Made by a program: the position numbers and the translations under genes. Below the pieces are notes generated by a model. It saw nothing but the letters and a program-made list of their open reading frames with translations. It was not told the DNA's origin and did no database searches. Shown here one piece after another: positions 41,095 to 49,910 of a DNA stretch of 64,000 nucleotides. Numbering within the stretch: the first letter of the stretch is position 1; every line of letters begins with the position of its first letter. Origin of the DNA: Clostridia bacterium (GTDB lineage: Bacteria > Bacillota > Clostridia > Christensenellales > Borkfalkiaceae); NCBI GenBank assembly GCA_900770185.1, contig CAAGJM010000006.1, forward strand, positions 62,001-126,000. The letters are read 5' to 3'.

Positions 41095-44034
41095 CTATTT
41101 TAAAATTATGTCGAAGTTAAAATCTATATGTTCGTCGTTTATCTGATATTTTTCGTCCAACTCTTCTCCGCACGAGTGGCTGCCCACGCCGCGGTGGCGA
41201 TAGTCCACGTTCATAAATACGCCCTTGCGCTTGATAATTTCATATTTATGCGCGGGGTAATTAAACGCGTCGTCCCGCGCGACGGAGAACGAAAAGTCTT
41301 TTTCGGAATAAACTTTAAATTCGTTATCGCTGTCAAAAACCGCCGCCTCTCGCGTGTTTACGTGCGCGCCGCTTTCCTGCGGTTTACAATAATCGACGTA
41401 CGCGTCGTCAACCGTCGTATCGTACTTAGAAACTTGCGCAAGAAGTTTTTTATCTTCATAACACTCTTCCGTGCCCCTTCCGAAGTAGGTAAGGTTCCTG
41501 AGCCCGTCGTTTAGCGGGAAGGTGAAGCCGAAACGGCTAAGTATATCTTTCATATCGTTTACGTTTTCTGCCGACATGCTTACGGCAACGCGGTCAATAT
41601 AGAAAGTGTATTTAATAACCGCTTCTATCTTCCACTCCAACGCTTCCATAGAGTAAACGCCCTTAACGGTTACTTCGTTTTTGTCAATCGCTATATCCCT
41701 TGCGAAGAATTTTGCGCCCCTTGCGTAGGTTTTAAGGTTAAAGCCCTGACCCAAAATTAAATCGAAATAACGCCTGTCGTTATCCACGAACGCACGGAAG
41801 CCGCTGAAGTAAGACGGTTTTTTAAGATATTCGAATCCGCCTTTTTTAATAGACGCAATCATTCCGCCGCGGTTTACGGTTATATTAAAGTCGGGAGTGG
41901 TAACCGCCGCCCCGCCGTCTGCGTTTTTAACTATCGTTACGCCCTTTGCGTTCTCGCTCCGCGCGATTTTATAGTTATCGCTTAAAACGACCTGACGGGT
42001 CGCGATAACCTTATTGTTTAAAATAAAGTCGAATATAACGGTGGTGTAGCCTTTTATGAGCGAAGTAAAGTCAAGTGCGAAGTCTTTGCTTTTTCTTGCC
42101 CTTATTCCGCCTAAATTAAGCGTGCCTGCGTAGACAGGCTTGCCGTCGCTTTCCACCCTGTAACTGCATTTTATTTTGCTTAAACTTATATAGTCGTAAC
42201 GGTTTATGACGGTATAAACGCCGTTATCGTAAGTTAAATCGACGGGGGCGTAAACTTCTTTCGCTTCTTTAAGCGAAGAGTGTACAAACTTTCTGTCCGC
42301 GTCCACTAAGCCGTCAACGCAGAAGTTACCTTGGTGAATAAGTTCGCCGCTGTCGCCGCCGTAAAGCATTTTTTCGCCTTTTTTGATAACGTGGTCGCAC
42401 CATTCCCAGATAAACGCGCCGAAAACGCCTTCCTCGTTATAGAATAAATCCCAGTAATCTTTTAAGTCGCCGCAAGAATTGCCCATCGCGTGCGAATATT
42501 CGCACAAAACGAAAGGCTTCGTCAGCTTTTCGTTCGCCAAAAGTTCTTTGCACGTTTTAACGTCCGGGTACATGCGCGAATAAACGTCAAGTTCTTTAAT
42601 TTCAAGCCCCCACTCATAGCCTATGGCGTGAACGGAGCCTTCGTAATGCACGGGGCGGGTGTCTACGGAATGAAGGTATTCCGTAGATTTTATAAAGTTG
42701 TTGCCCCAGTTCGCTTCGTTGCCGAGCGACCAAAGAATGACCGACGCGCGCGACTTGTCGCGTTCGTACATATTGTGCATACGGTCAAGATAAGCCGCTT
42801 CGTAATTTTTGTTCGACGATATTCTGCTCCATTTTTCGGCTGAGCATTTGTCCGTCGTCATAACGTCGCCGTGCGTTTCGATATCACACTCTAAAATAAG
42901 GTATAGTCCCAACCTGTCGCAAAGTTTCGGAAGGTATGCGTGCGGCATATAGTGCGAAGTTCTTATCGCGTTCACGTTATGCTCGCGCATAATTTTAAGG
43001 TCTTTTAAAATATCGTTAAGCGTTTCGACGTAACCGTTCACGTTGCTGCTGTGGCGGTTCACGCCGCGCATTTTGACTGGCTTGCCGTTGATTTTAAACA
43101 CTCTGCCGTCGATTTCGATTTTACGTACGCCCACTTCTTCAACGATTTTTTCGCCCTTTCTTTCAATGCGCAGTTCGTATAAATCGGGCGTTTCGGCAGT
43201 CCAAAGCTTAACGCCGTCAACCGTAAACGTTACGTTCGCACCCGTCTTTTCGCCTATAAGCTTATTTTTGTAGTAAAGCGCAAGGTTGCACTCTTTGTCG
43301 CCTTTAAAGGTTATATATCCCGTTTTACCGACGTAATCGGTGGTGATTTTATAGTCGAAAATATGGTCTTCGGGGCGGCGGAGAACGTAAACGTCCCTGA
43401 AAATGCCCGATAAACGGAATTTATCCTGGCACTCCAAGTAAGTACCCGAACACCACTTAAAAACCGTTATGCGGACTTTATTGTCGCCTTCTTTTAAAAC
43501 GTCGGTCAAATCGTATTCGTGCGTTAAATGCGAACCCGTGGCGTAACCGATATCAACGCCGTTTACGCGCAAAAAGTACGCGCTGTCAACGCCTTCGGTA
43601 ATTAAGTAATATCTGCCGCTTTTTTTATCGACTTTATAAATCGTTTCGTATACGGCTACGGGATTGTCCGCGTCAACGAAAGGCGGGTTATATGGTATGG
43701 GATACAAAACGTTGGTATACTGCTCGTAGTCGTAACCGATTTTTTGCCAGTTGTGGGGAACGGTTACGGGTCTGAAAGGCGTTTCTTTTTCAACCGCCTC
43801 GGTGTAATAGGGGTGATACTCGAAATCCCAATTTTTAAGCACGGTCACGAAAGGCGACTTAGTTTTATCCAATTCGTTCGTGAATTTATCGAAAGGTATA
43901 TAATACGCGCGGTACGGCATTGCGCCGACTTCGGGGGTGTAGGACTGTAAAAGGTCTATGTTCATAGTCAAAAAATATATTTGCGGGGTGGTTTTGCGCC
44001 GTTTGCCTTTACGCTTGCGCCGAATTTTCGGCAT
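41095..44034 (-). CDS. lacZ: Glycoside hydrolase family 2 beta-galactosidase, LacZ type
   Basis: Up to 979 residues with the five-domain LacZ layout. The acid/base Glu is in WSLGNEANWG and the nucleophile Glu is in VLCEYSHAMGNSCGDL. The beta-sandwich small chain is at the C-terminus. The start is uncertain. The ATG at 44034 gives a highly basic leader (RRKRKGKRRK) and has AAGGG only 2 nt away. The ATG at 43965 (MNIDLLQSY) gives a more usual N-terminus but has no clear site. The promoter TTGAAA-17-TAAACT (44075-44103) favours the longer form. Cytoplasmic hydrolysis of beta-galactosides is expected. Confidence 0.9.
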   Translation of the reverse strand: MPKIRRKRKGKRRKTTPQIYFLTMNIDLLQSYTPEVGAMPYRAYYIPFDKFTNELDKTKSPFVTVLKNWDFEYHPYYTEAVEKETPFRPVTVPHNWQKIGYDYEQYTNVLYPIPYNPPFVDADNPVAVYETIYKVDKKSGRYYLITEGVDSAYFLRVNGVDIGYATGSHLTHEYDLTDVLKEGDNKVRITVFKWCSGTYLECQDKFRLSGIFRDVYVLRRPEDHIFDYKITTDYVGKTGYITFKGDKECNLALYYKNKLIGEKTGANVTFTVDGVKLWTAETPDLYELRIERKGEKIVEEVGVRKIEIDGRVFKINGKPVKMRGVNRHSSNVNGYVETLNDILKDLKIMREHNVNAIRTSHYMPHAYLPKLCDRLGLYLILECDIETHGDVMTTDKCSAEKWSRISSNKNYEAAYLDRMHNMYERDKSRASVILWSLGNEANWGNNFIKSTEYLHSVDTRPVHYEGSVHAIGYEWGLEIKELDVYSRMYPDVKTCKELLANEKLTKPFVLCEYSHAMGNSCGDLKDYWDLFYNEEGVFGAFIWEWCDHVIKKGEKMLYGGDSGELIHQGNFCVDGLVDADRKFVHSSLKEAKEVYAPVDLTYDNGVYTVINRYDYISLSKIKCSYRVESDGKPVYAGTLNLGGIRARKSKDFALDFTSLIKGYTTVIFDFILNNKVIATRQVVLSDNYKIARSENAKGVTIVKNADGGAAVTTPDFNITVNRGGMIASIKKGGFEYLKKPSYFSGFRAFVDNDRRYFDLILGQGFNLKTYARGAKFFARDIAIDKNEVTVKGVYSMEALEWKIEAVIKYTFYIDRVAVSMSAENVNDMKDILSRFGFTFPLNDGLRNLTYFGRGTEECYEDKKLLAQVSKYDTTVDDAYVDYCKPQESGAHVNTREAAVFDSDNEFKVYSEKDFSFSVARDDAFNYPAHKYEIIKRKGVFMNVDYRHRGVGSHSCGEELDEKYQINDEHIDFNFDIILK

Positions 44035-44074
44035 AACCCTTAAAGTTTTAAGCGCGCCGCAAATTTACCAAATT

Positions 44075-44245
44075 AGTTTAACACATAACGCCGAGCTTTT
44101 CAATAGTTTTTTGAAAATAGGGAAACACTCTTTATTGCTAAGCGTTTTTTAATGCAAATATAGTTTAAAGCGATAAATTCCCGCAAATCAATACAATATT
44201 TTGACCTTAATTCGTGAAATTATCAAAAAGTTGTAATATTTTGAC
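44075..44245 (-). promoter_or_regulatory. GH2 (lacZ) promoter and upstream repeats
   Basis: Promoter TTGAAA-17-TAAACT at 44075-44103. Upstream on the minus strand are GTCAAAATATTG (44194-44205) and GTCAAAATATTA (44234-44245), exactly 40 bp apart, matching the AAAATATTG repeats at the AraC/GH4 region. Confidence 0.6.
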
Positions 44246-44299
44246 TTTGAATACAAGTGATTAGCGGACAAAGCAGGCAATCGCTCTACTTTTGGTTTG

Positions 44300-44985
44300 T
44301 TGATTTTAACAATCGCCCGCCCGTTTTGGGGCGACCGCATTCGTTTCCACGAGATATTTCGCTTACGCTCAATACGACAAGGCTATACACGCGTATAACC
44401 CGTAGGGGTCGGCACTCCGCCCGCATTTAACCCCGCGTTCGTTTCCACGAGATATTTCGCTTACGCTCAGGGTGACAAAAATGGTTAGCGGGTAGATTAT
44501 TTTATTGTCATTCTGAACAAGCGGCAGCGCAGTGAAGAATCTCGCGGAAGCGGCAAACTTCGTTTGCTTTTTGTTAGCCGCCCGTATCAACGGCAGGAGC
44601 AAGCCCCTGCCCTACGTTAAGTTTTACGGATTTTAGAATGCCCGCCCGTTTTGGGCGACCGCGTTCGTTTCCACGAGACCCTTCGCTATCGCTCAGGGTG
44701 ACAAAAATGGTTAGCGGGTAGATTATTTTATTGTCATTCTGAACAAGCGTCAGCGCAGTGAAGAATCTCGCGGAAGCGGCAAACTTCGCTTGCTTTTTGT
44801 GATTTAGTAGTTAGTGGGTGGTGAGTAGATTGTTTGGCTGTCATTCTGAGGCTTTGCCGAAGAATCTCGCGGAAGCGGCAAACTTCGTTTGCTTTTTGTG
44901 CTTCGTTTGCTTTTTGTTAGCCGCCCGTATCAACGGCAGGAGCAAGCCCCTGCCCTACGTTAAGTTTTGCGGATTTTAGAAAGCC
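44300..44985. repeat. Tandem mosaic of dispersed intergenic repeats, no gene
   Basis: Unit A (TTCGTTTCCACGAGA ... GTCATTCTGAACAAGCG ... CTCGCGGAAGCGGC ... TTGCTTTTTG) occurs at about 44340-44575 and 44640-44800, with a partial copy at 44838-44900. Unit B (GCCGCCCGTATCAACGGCAG ... CTGCCCTACGTTAAG) occurs at 44576-44636 and 44920-44979. An inverted copy of A lies at 19010-19210. No coding frame is convincing. Confidence 0.8.
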
Positions 44986-45013
44986 CGCCCGTGAAACCAA
45001 ATAACAGCAAACA

Positions 45014-45045
45014 AAAAACTCGCTTGCCTATGCAAACGAGTTTTT
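45014..45045. terminator. Terminator of the ribosomal protein super-operon
   Basis: AAAAACTCG.TTGC-CTAT-GCAA.CGAGTTTTT, 13 nt after the rplQ stop on the minus strand, with T runs on both strands. Confidence 0.9.
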
Positions 45046-45057
45046 ATTGTTTTTTAA

Positions 45058-45564
45058 TTAAACGAGTTCGATGACCGCAACTTCAGCCGCGTCGCCACGT
45101 CTTTCGCCTAACAAATATCTTCTGGTGTAGCCGCCACCCTGACCGAGCTCTTTCGCTCTTTCAGCGTATTTGGGGGCTATTTCGTTGAAGATTTTTTCGA
45201 TAAGCGGGTGGTTGATACCTTTAACCCTTGCTTTGAAATCAGCCTTGGATTCGCCGTTTTCTTTAACGAACTGCAAATCGTAGGTAAGGCTCATAATCTT
45301 TCTTCTTGCCGCAAGTTTCTTAGGACCGTCTTTAATAACTTTTTTGGTTACTTCTTTGCCCTTCGCGTCCTTGGTGACGACGGTGGTTTCAACGGTATCG
45401 GTATAAGTGTTTACTGCAAGCGTAATGATTTTTTCAACGTAAGGTCTTAAAGATTGAACGTGTCCTTCGGTAACTTTGATTTTACCGTACCATAAAAGGT
45501 TGGACGCCTGGTTGCGAAGCACCGCTTTTCTTTCTTTAGTGGTTAATCCCATTCTGCCTGGCAT
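45058..45564 (-). CDS. rplQ: Ribosomal protein L17
   Basis: 168 residues. L17 lines the exit region of the 50S subunit. The N-terminus MPGRMGLTTKERKAVLRNQASNLLW is not quoted further but is standard, and the end GYTRRYLLGERRGDAAEVA is diagnostic. It is longer than the common 115-130 residue form because of a charged insertion at about 45-115 (VVTKDAKGKEVTKKVI). Last gene of the cluster, 3 nt after rpoA. Confidence 0.96.
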   Translation of the reverse strand: MPGRMGLTTKERKAVLRNQASNLLWYGKIKVTEGHVQSLRPYVEKIITLAVNTYTDTVETTVVTKDAKGKEVTKKVIKDGPKKLAARRKIMSLTYDLQFVKENGESKADFKARVKGINHPLIEKIFNEIAPKYAERAKELGQGGGYTRRYLLGERRGDAAEVAVIELV

Positions 45565-45567
45565 AAA

Positions 45568-46524
45568 TTATTCCTCCTGTTCCTTTAATTTAAGACCGTA
45601 ACTTTCGAGTTTGAGAATAACCTCGTCAAGAGATTTGGTACCAAGGTTTCTGACTTTAAGCATGTCTTCTTCGGTCTTTTTAGTTAAGTCTTCAATAGTG
45701 TGTATACCCGCGCGCTTCAAGCAGTTGTAAGAACGGACGGACAAGTCCATTTCTTCAATGCTCATTTCAAGAATCTTCGGAAGCGGATCGGTCGGCGGAG
45801 ATACGAGTATCCCGAGCCCGTTCATCGTATCCGAAAGATTTACGAATATGCTGATATGCTCTTGAAGTATTTTAGCCGCGAGCGATACGATTTCTTTACC
45901 GGAAAACGCGCCGTTCGTCCAAACTTCCAAAATAAGCCTGTCCCTGTCAAGGTTCTGACCTACCCTTGCGTTTTCGACGTTGTAACTAACCTTAGTTACA
46001 GGCGTGTAAATGGAATCAATCGCAATATAGCCTATCTCGCCCGTTTTGTTGTAATCCGAGCCCTTATAGCCCCTGCCGCGGCCGATGGTAACTTCGGCTT
46101 CGAATTCGCCGCCGTTATCAACCGTGCAAATGTACTGGTCGGGGTTTAAAATTTCAATTTCCGCGTCGGTTTCGATGTCCCCCGCAAATACTTTGCAAGG
46201 ACCGGTTTTAGAAATTCTTAAAATCTTTTTATAGTCGGTATCGGTACTGACCGTTTTAATAGCGACGCATTTTAAGTTAAGAATTATCTCGGTAACGTCT
46301 TCTTTAACGCCCTTTATGGTCGAAAACTCGTGCTTGACGTCTAACTGCGGTGCGAACTTGATGCCCTGAATAGCCGCGCCGGGAAGAGCCGATAAGAGAG
46401 TTCTTCTCAAACAGTTGCCGATCGTGATGCCGAAGCCCTTTTCAAGGGGTTCGACAACGATTTTCACGTAACTTCTCTCTTCGTTTTCTTCAACGGTTAT
46501 TTTAGGCATTTCTATTTCCATCAT
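45568..46524 (-). CDS. rpoA: RNA polymerase alpha subunit
   Basis: 318 residues. The N-terminal dimerisation domain includes GFGITIGNCLRRTLLSALPG (about 30-50). The C-terminal DNA- and activator-binding domain starts near 245 (SVRSYNCLKRAGIHTIEDL) and ends at KLKEQEE. AGGAGG precedes a double ATG (MMEIEMP), so the start could be one codon later. Located between rpsD and rplQ, the standard alpha operon place. It assembles the core polymerase. Confidence 0.97.
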   Translation of the reverse strand: MMEIEMPKITVEENEERSYVKIVVEPLEKGFGITIGNCLRRTLLSALPGAAIQGIKFAPQLDVKHEFSTIKGVKEDVTEIILNLKCVAIKTVSTDTDYKKILRISKTGPCKVFAGDIETDAEIEILNPDQYICTVDNGGEFEAEVTIGRGRGYKGSDYNKTGEIGYIAIDSIYTPVTKVSYNVENARVGQNLDRDRLILEVWTNGAFSGKEIVSLAAKILQEHISIFVNLSDTMNGLGILVSPPTDPLPKILEMSIEEMDLSVRSYNCLKRAGIHTIEDLTKKTEEDMLKVRNLGTKSLDEVILKLESYGLKLKEQEE

Positions 46525-46553
46525 AGAAAAATTACCTCCTAAATTGGTTTAAA

Positions 46554-47180
46554 TTACTTCGAATACAATTCGACGATCATGTGTTCTGCTATCTGCGAAT
46601 CGATGTCTTCTCTCGTGGGAAGCGCAACTACTTTGCCGGTAAGCGTGTCTGCGTTGAATTCGAGCCACTTAGGAACGTTTACTTTATTCTGCGATTGTTT
46701 TAACGCTTCAAAATATTTATTGCCTTTTTTGTTTTCTTTAACGGTTATAACGTCGCCCGCTTTTAACTGATAAGAAGCAATATCAACGTTCTTGCCGTTT
46801 ACCTGGAAGTGAGCGTGAGTTACGAGTTGACGAGCGGTGGTACGCGACGGCGCGAAGCCTAATCTGTACACAACGTTGTCAAGCCTTCTTTCGAGAAGCG
46901 AAAGCATGTTTTCACCGGTGATGCCTTTCATTCTGTCGGCTTCTTCATAGTAGCCGCGGAATTGTTTTTCAAGCACGCCGTAAATTCTCTTGGTCTTTTG
47001 CTTTTCGCGAAGCTGCATTCCGTATTCGCTTACTTTCTTTCTGTCTGCGCCGTGTTGTCCGGGAGCAACCGGTCTTTTTTCGAACGGGCAGGAAGTTTTA
47101 TAACATTTTTCGCCTTTTAAGAAAAGTTTGCAACCTTCTCTTCTGCATAAACGGCATTTTGCGTCTGTATATTTAGCCAT
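46554..47180 (-). CDS. rpsD: Ribosomal protein S4, zinc-binding form
   Basis: 208 residues. S4 nucleates assembly of the 30S body. Four cysteines near the start (CRLCRREGCKLF, KTSCPF) form the C+ zinc knuckle. The S4 RNA-binding domain is at about 98-160 (RLDNVVYRLGFAPSRTTARQ). In many Firmicutes S4 is encoded elsewhere, but here it sits in the alpha operon between rpsK and rpoA. S4 often autoregulates its operon; no leader target was identified. Confidence 0.97.
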   Translation of the reverse strand: MAKYTDAKCRLCRREGCKLFLKGEKCYKTSCPFEKRPVAPGQHGADRKKVSEYGMQLREKQKTKRIYGVLEKQFRGYYEEADRMKGITGENMLSLLERRLDNVVYRLGFAPSRTTARQLVTHAHFQVNGKNVDIASYQLKAGDVITVKENKKGNKYFEALKQSQNKVNVPKWLEFNADTLTGKVVALPTREDIDSQIAEHMIVELYSK

Positions 47181-47194
47181 TTTCTATACCTCCA

Positions 47195-47584
47195 TTATAC
47201 TCTGCGGCGTTTCGGCGGACGGCATCCGTTGTGGGGAATGGGGGAAACGTCTTGTATTAAAGTTACGTCTACTCCGCATACGCCTAACGCTCTGATTGCG
47301 GATTCTCTGCCCTGTCCGGGACCTTTAACGTACACTTCCGCGCTTCTTAAACCGTGTTCCATTGCGGCTTTAACCGCAACTTCAGCGGCTTGCTGAGCAG
47401 CGAACGGAGTGCTTTTTCTCGAACCCCTGTAACCAAGGCTTCCTGCGCTCGAGTGAGATATCGCGTTACCGTTCATATCGGTAACGGTTACGATGGTGTT
47501 GTTGAAAGAGGATTGAATATGTACTTGCCCTTTATCAACTTTTTTAATTTCTTTACGACCTTTTCTAGTTGTGTTTGCAGCCAT
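47195..47584 (-). CDS. rpsK: Ribosomal protein S11
   Basis: 129 residues. S11 is part of the 30S platform near the 16S 3' end. GTVHIQ-like start (GQVHIQSSFNNTIVTVTD), VKGPGQGRESAIRAL and the end PHNGCRPPKRRRV are diagnostic. Located 18 nt after rpsM with a GGAGGT site, normal length. Confidence 0.97.
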   Translation of the reverse strand: MAANTTRKGRKEIKKVDKGQVHIQSSFNNTIVTVTDMNGNAISHSSAGSLGYRGSRKSTPFAAQQAAEVAVKAAMEHGLRSAEVYVKGPGQGRESAIRALGVCGVDVTLIQDVSPIPHNGCRPPKRRRV

Positions 47585-47602
47585 TTTTTATACCTCCTTC
47601 AA

Positions 47603-47980
47603 TTACTTGCTTGCCGTTTTCTTCTTAGCGACGGTACGACGCGGACCTTTTCTGGTTCTCGCGTTTCTCTTAGAGCTTTGACCTCTTACGGGAAGACCTT
47701 TTCTGTGTCTTAAACCGCGATAGCAGCCGATTTCCATAAGCCTTTTGATGCTTAAGTTTACGTCTGCGCGAAGTTCGCCTTCCACTTTGAAGTGGTGGTC
47801 GATATATTCACGAAGCTTGGATACGTCTTCTTCCGTCAAGTCTTTAACTCTTGTATCGGGATTTATTCCCGTTTCTTTTAAAATTTTCTGAGCGGTCGGT
47901 CTACCGATACCGTAAATATAGGTGATACCGATTTCAACGCGCTTTTCTCTGGGTAAATCTACACCGGCAATACGAGCCAT
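47603..47980 (-). CDS. rpsM: Ribosomal protein S13
   Basis: 125 residues. S13 contacts the 50S subunit and P-site tRNA. MARIAGVDLPREKRVEI at the start and GLRHRKGLPVRGQ then NARTRKGPRRTV near the end are typical. First of the S13-S11-S4-rpoA-L17 run, 66 nt after rpmJ. Confidence 0.97.
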   Translation of the reverse strand: MARIAGVDLPREKRVEIGITYIYGIGRPTAQKILKETGINPDTRVKDLTEEDVSKLREYIDHHFKVEGELRADVNLSIKRLMEIGCYRGLRHRKGLPVRGQSSKRNARTRKGPRRTVAKKKTASK

Positions 47981-48046
47981 TTTTTTTAACCTCCGAATTT
48001 AATAAATTCTTTCCTTTTGATTTTTTTTGGGTTTTGTAAGAAGTAA

Positions 48047-48163
48047 TTAACCTTGTCTTTGTTTATGGTTTTTGTTTTTGCTGCAAATAACCATAACTTT
48101 GCCTTCTCTTTTAATGACTCTGCATTTGTCGCACATAGGTTTTACTGATGGTCTTACTTTCAT
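48047..48163 (-). CDS. rpmJ: Ribosomal protein L36, zinc-binding form
   Basis: 38 residues: MKVRPSVKPMCDKCRVIKRE then GKVMVICSKNKNHKQRQG. The Cys-Cys-Cys-His set (CDKC, C27, H33) is the zinc-ribbon form. L36 sits near the L7/L12 stalk base. Found between infA and rpsM, the standard place. Short but a real gene, with GGAGG upstream. Confidence 0.97.
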   Translation of the reverse strand: MKVRPSVKPMCDKCRVIKREGKVMVICSKNKNHKQRQG

Positions 48164-48200
48164 TTTTTAATTCCTCCGATTTTATTTTGTTTATAAAAAC

Positions 48201-48422
48201 TCAGTTTTTACTGCGCCATACTATTCTGCCTTTGGTCAAATCGTACGGACTCATTTCGATTTTAACACCGTCGCCCGGAATGATTTTAATGTAGTTCATT
48301 CTGAGCTTGCCCGATATATAAGCCGTTATTATAAATCCGTTTGAAAGTTTAACCTTGAACGTTGCGTTCGGCAACGCTTCAAGTATAACGCCTTCGGCTT
48401 CGATAACGTCGTTTTTCGACAC
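48201..48422 (-). CDS. infA: Translation initiation factor IF-1
   Basis: 73 residues, one OB fold. MSKNDVIEAEGVILEALPN and the end DLTKGRIVWR match the family. The start codon is GTG, with ATGGAGGT about 10 nt upstream. IF-1 binds the ribosomal A site during initiation. The 127 nt before it (48423-48549) hold no gene; many Firmicutes have a KOW-domain protein between map and infA, which is absent here. Confidence 0.96.
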   Translation of the reverse strand: MSKNDVIEAEGVILEALPNATFKVKLSNGFIITAYISGKLRMNYIKIIPGDGVKIEMSPYDLTKGRIVWRSKN

Positions 48423-48549
48423 CGCGATAGTACCTCCATTATTTTTATAAACCTTGGGGATAACCCCTTTATCGTTATATGCCCGCTTCTTCCTTAAGGC
48501 TTAAAGTTTACGCTTTCCATCAGCGTTTCGGCATATAGTTTAATTTGCA

Positions 48550-49287
48550 TTAAAGCGTCAATATTTCCACCCCGTCGTCGGTGATTACGACGGTGTTTTC
48601 ATAGTGCGCCGACGGAAGCCCGTCCTTCGTTTCGCATTTCCAGCCTTCGAGTATCACGTCTTTCGTGCCCATATTTATCATGGGTTCGATTGCTATCGTC
48701 ATATTGCGTTTGAGCCTTATGCCCGTGCCCGCAACGCCGTAGTTCGGAACGTTGGGGTCCTCGTGCAAATGCCTGCCTACGCCGTGACCGACCATTTCGC
48801 GTACGACCGAAAAGCCGTTTTCTTCTGCGTGGCGTTGAACCTGACTACCGATGTCGCCAAGCGCGCTTCCTATGCAAATGCCTTTAATCCCTTCAAAGAA
48901 ACACTCGCGCGTGACGCGTATGAGTTTTGCTTTTTCGGGAGATATATCGCCGACGTATAAGCTTCTTGCAGCGTCGCCGTGAAAGCCGTTTTTAAACGCG
49001 CCTATATCCACGGAAACGATTTCGCCCTCTTTAATGCGCCTGTCGGACGGAAACCCGTGCACGATTTGCTCGTCTATAGAGATGCAACTCGCCGCGGGGA
49101 AACCGTAAAGCCCCTTAAAGGAAGGTTTTGCGCCGCTTTTCACTATATAGTCTTCGATAATATTATTGAGTTCCATCGTGGTCATGCCCGCTTTTATCTT
49201 TTCTTCTGCAAGAAGTAAAGCGTCGCGGACGATTCCGCACGGTTCTCTCATCGCTTCGATTTCTTTATCGGTTTTGATGATAATCAT
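48550..49287 (-). CDS. map: Methionine aminopeptidase, type I
   Basis: 245 residues. Removes the N-terminal Met from new proteins. The five metal ligands are visible: Asp in VSVDIGAF, Asp in HGDAARSL, His in MVGHGVGRHLHE, Glu in IAIEPMIN and Glu in AHYENTVV. It starts one base after the adk stop. Normal type I length, without an N-terminal zinc extension. Confidence 0.97.
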   Translation of the reverse strand: MIIIKTDKEIEAMREPCGIVRDALLLAEEKIKAGMTTMELNNIIEDYIVKSGAKPSFKGLYGFPAASCISIDEQIVHGFPSDRRIKEGEIVSVDIGAFKNGFHGDAARSLYVGDISPEKAKLIRVTRECFFEGIKGICIGSALGDIGSQVQRHAEENGFSVVREMVGHGVGRHLHEDPNVPNYGVAGTGIRLKRNMTIAIEPMINMGTKDVILEGWKCETKDGLPSAHYENTVVITDDGVEILTL

Positions 49288-49288
49288 A

Positions 49289-49909
49289 TTAACCTAATTT
49301 AGAAGATATTTCTTCAAAAACCTCGTCGATGGGTTTGTCGCCGTCGATACGGATAAGTTTGCCGGCTTTTTCGTAGTATTCTACGAGGGGCGCGGTTTGC
49401 TTTTCGTAAACGTCAAGGCGTTGTTTAACGGTTTCTTCGTTGTCGTCGGCGCGCTGTATAAGTTCGCCGCCGCACAAATCGCAAACGGTTTTGCCGTTCA
49501 AAAAGTCAATGTGATACGACTCTCCGCACTTAGAGCAAACTCTGCGACCCGTGATTCTTTTTAAAAGTTTGGACAAGTCTACTTCGATGTCGATAACTTT
49601 TTCTACGTCCGAGAATTTATCGAGTTCTTGCGCTTGATAAATATTCCTCGGGAAGCCGTCTAAAAGATATCCTTTACCGCAATCGTCGTTTGAAAGCCTG
49701 TCTTTAACGATTTCGACCGTTACGCTATCGGGCACAAGTTCGCCTTTATCTATATAAGATTTGGCGACCTTGCCGATAGGAGTTTGATTTTTAATGTTAT
49801 ATCTGAATATGTCGCCCGTCGAGATATGCGGAACGCCTGTTTTGTTGACGATTTTGGTCGCCTGCGTTCCTTTGCCCGCGCCGGGCGCGCCGAGCAAAAT
49901 AACGTTCAT
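49289..49909 (-). CDS. adk: Adenylate kinase, zinc-lid form
   Basis: 206 residues. Interconverts AMP, ADP and ATP. The P-loop GAPGAGKGT is at 7-15. The LID domain carries a four-cysteine zinc site (CSKCGESYH, CDLCGGEL), as in Gram-positive enzymes. DGFPRN and the final RIDGDKP strand are present. It starts one base after secY, the standard spc-operon neighbour. Confidence 0.97.
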   Translation of the reverse strand: MNVILLGAPGAGKGTQATKIVNKTGVPHISTGDIFRYNIKNQTPIGKVAKSYIDKGELVPDSVTVEIVKDRLSNDDCGKGYLLDGFPRNIYQAQELDKFSDVEKVIDIEVDLSKLLKRITGRRVCSKCGESYHIDFLNGKTVCDLCGGELIQRADDNEETVKQRLDVYEKQTAPLVEYYEKAGKLIRIDGDKPIDEVFEEISSKLG

Positions 49910-49910
49910 A

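Noticed and set aside
48423..48549. 18-codon ORF (MQIKLYAETLMESVNFKP) between map and infA
   Set aside because: No ribosome binding site, very short, and not similar to the KOW protein often found here.
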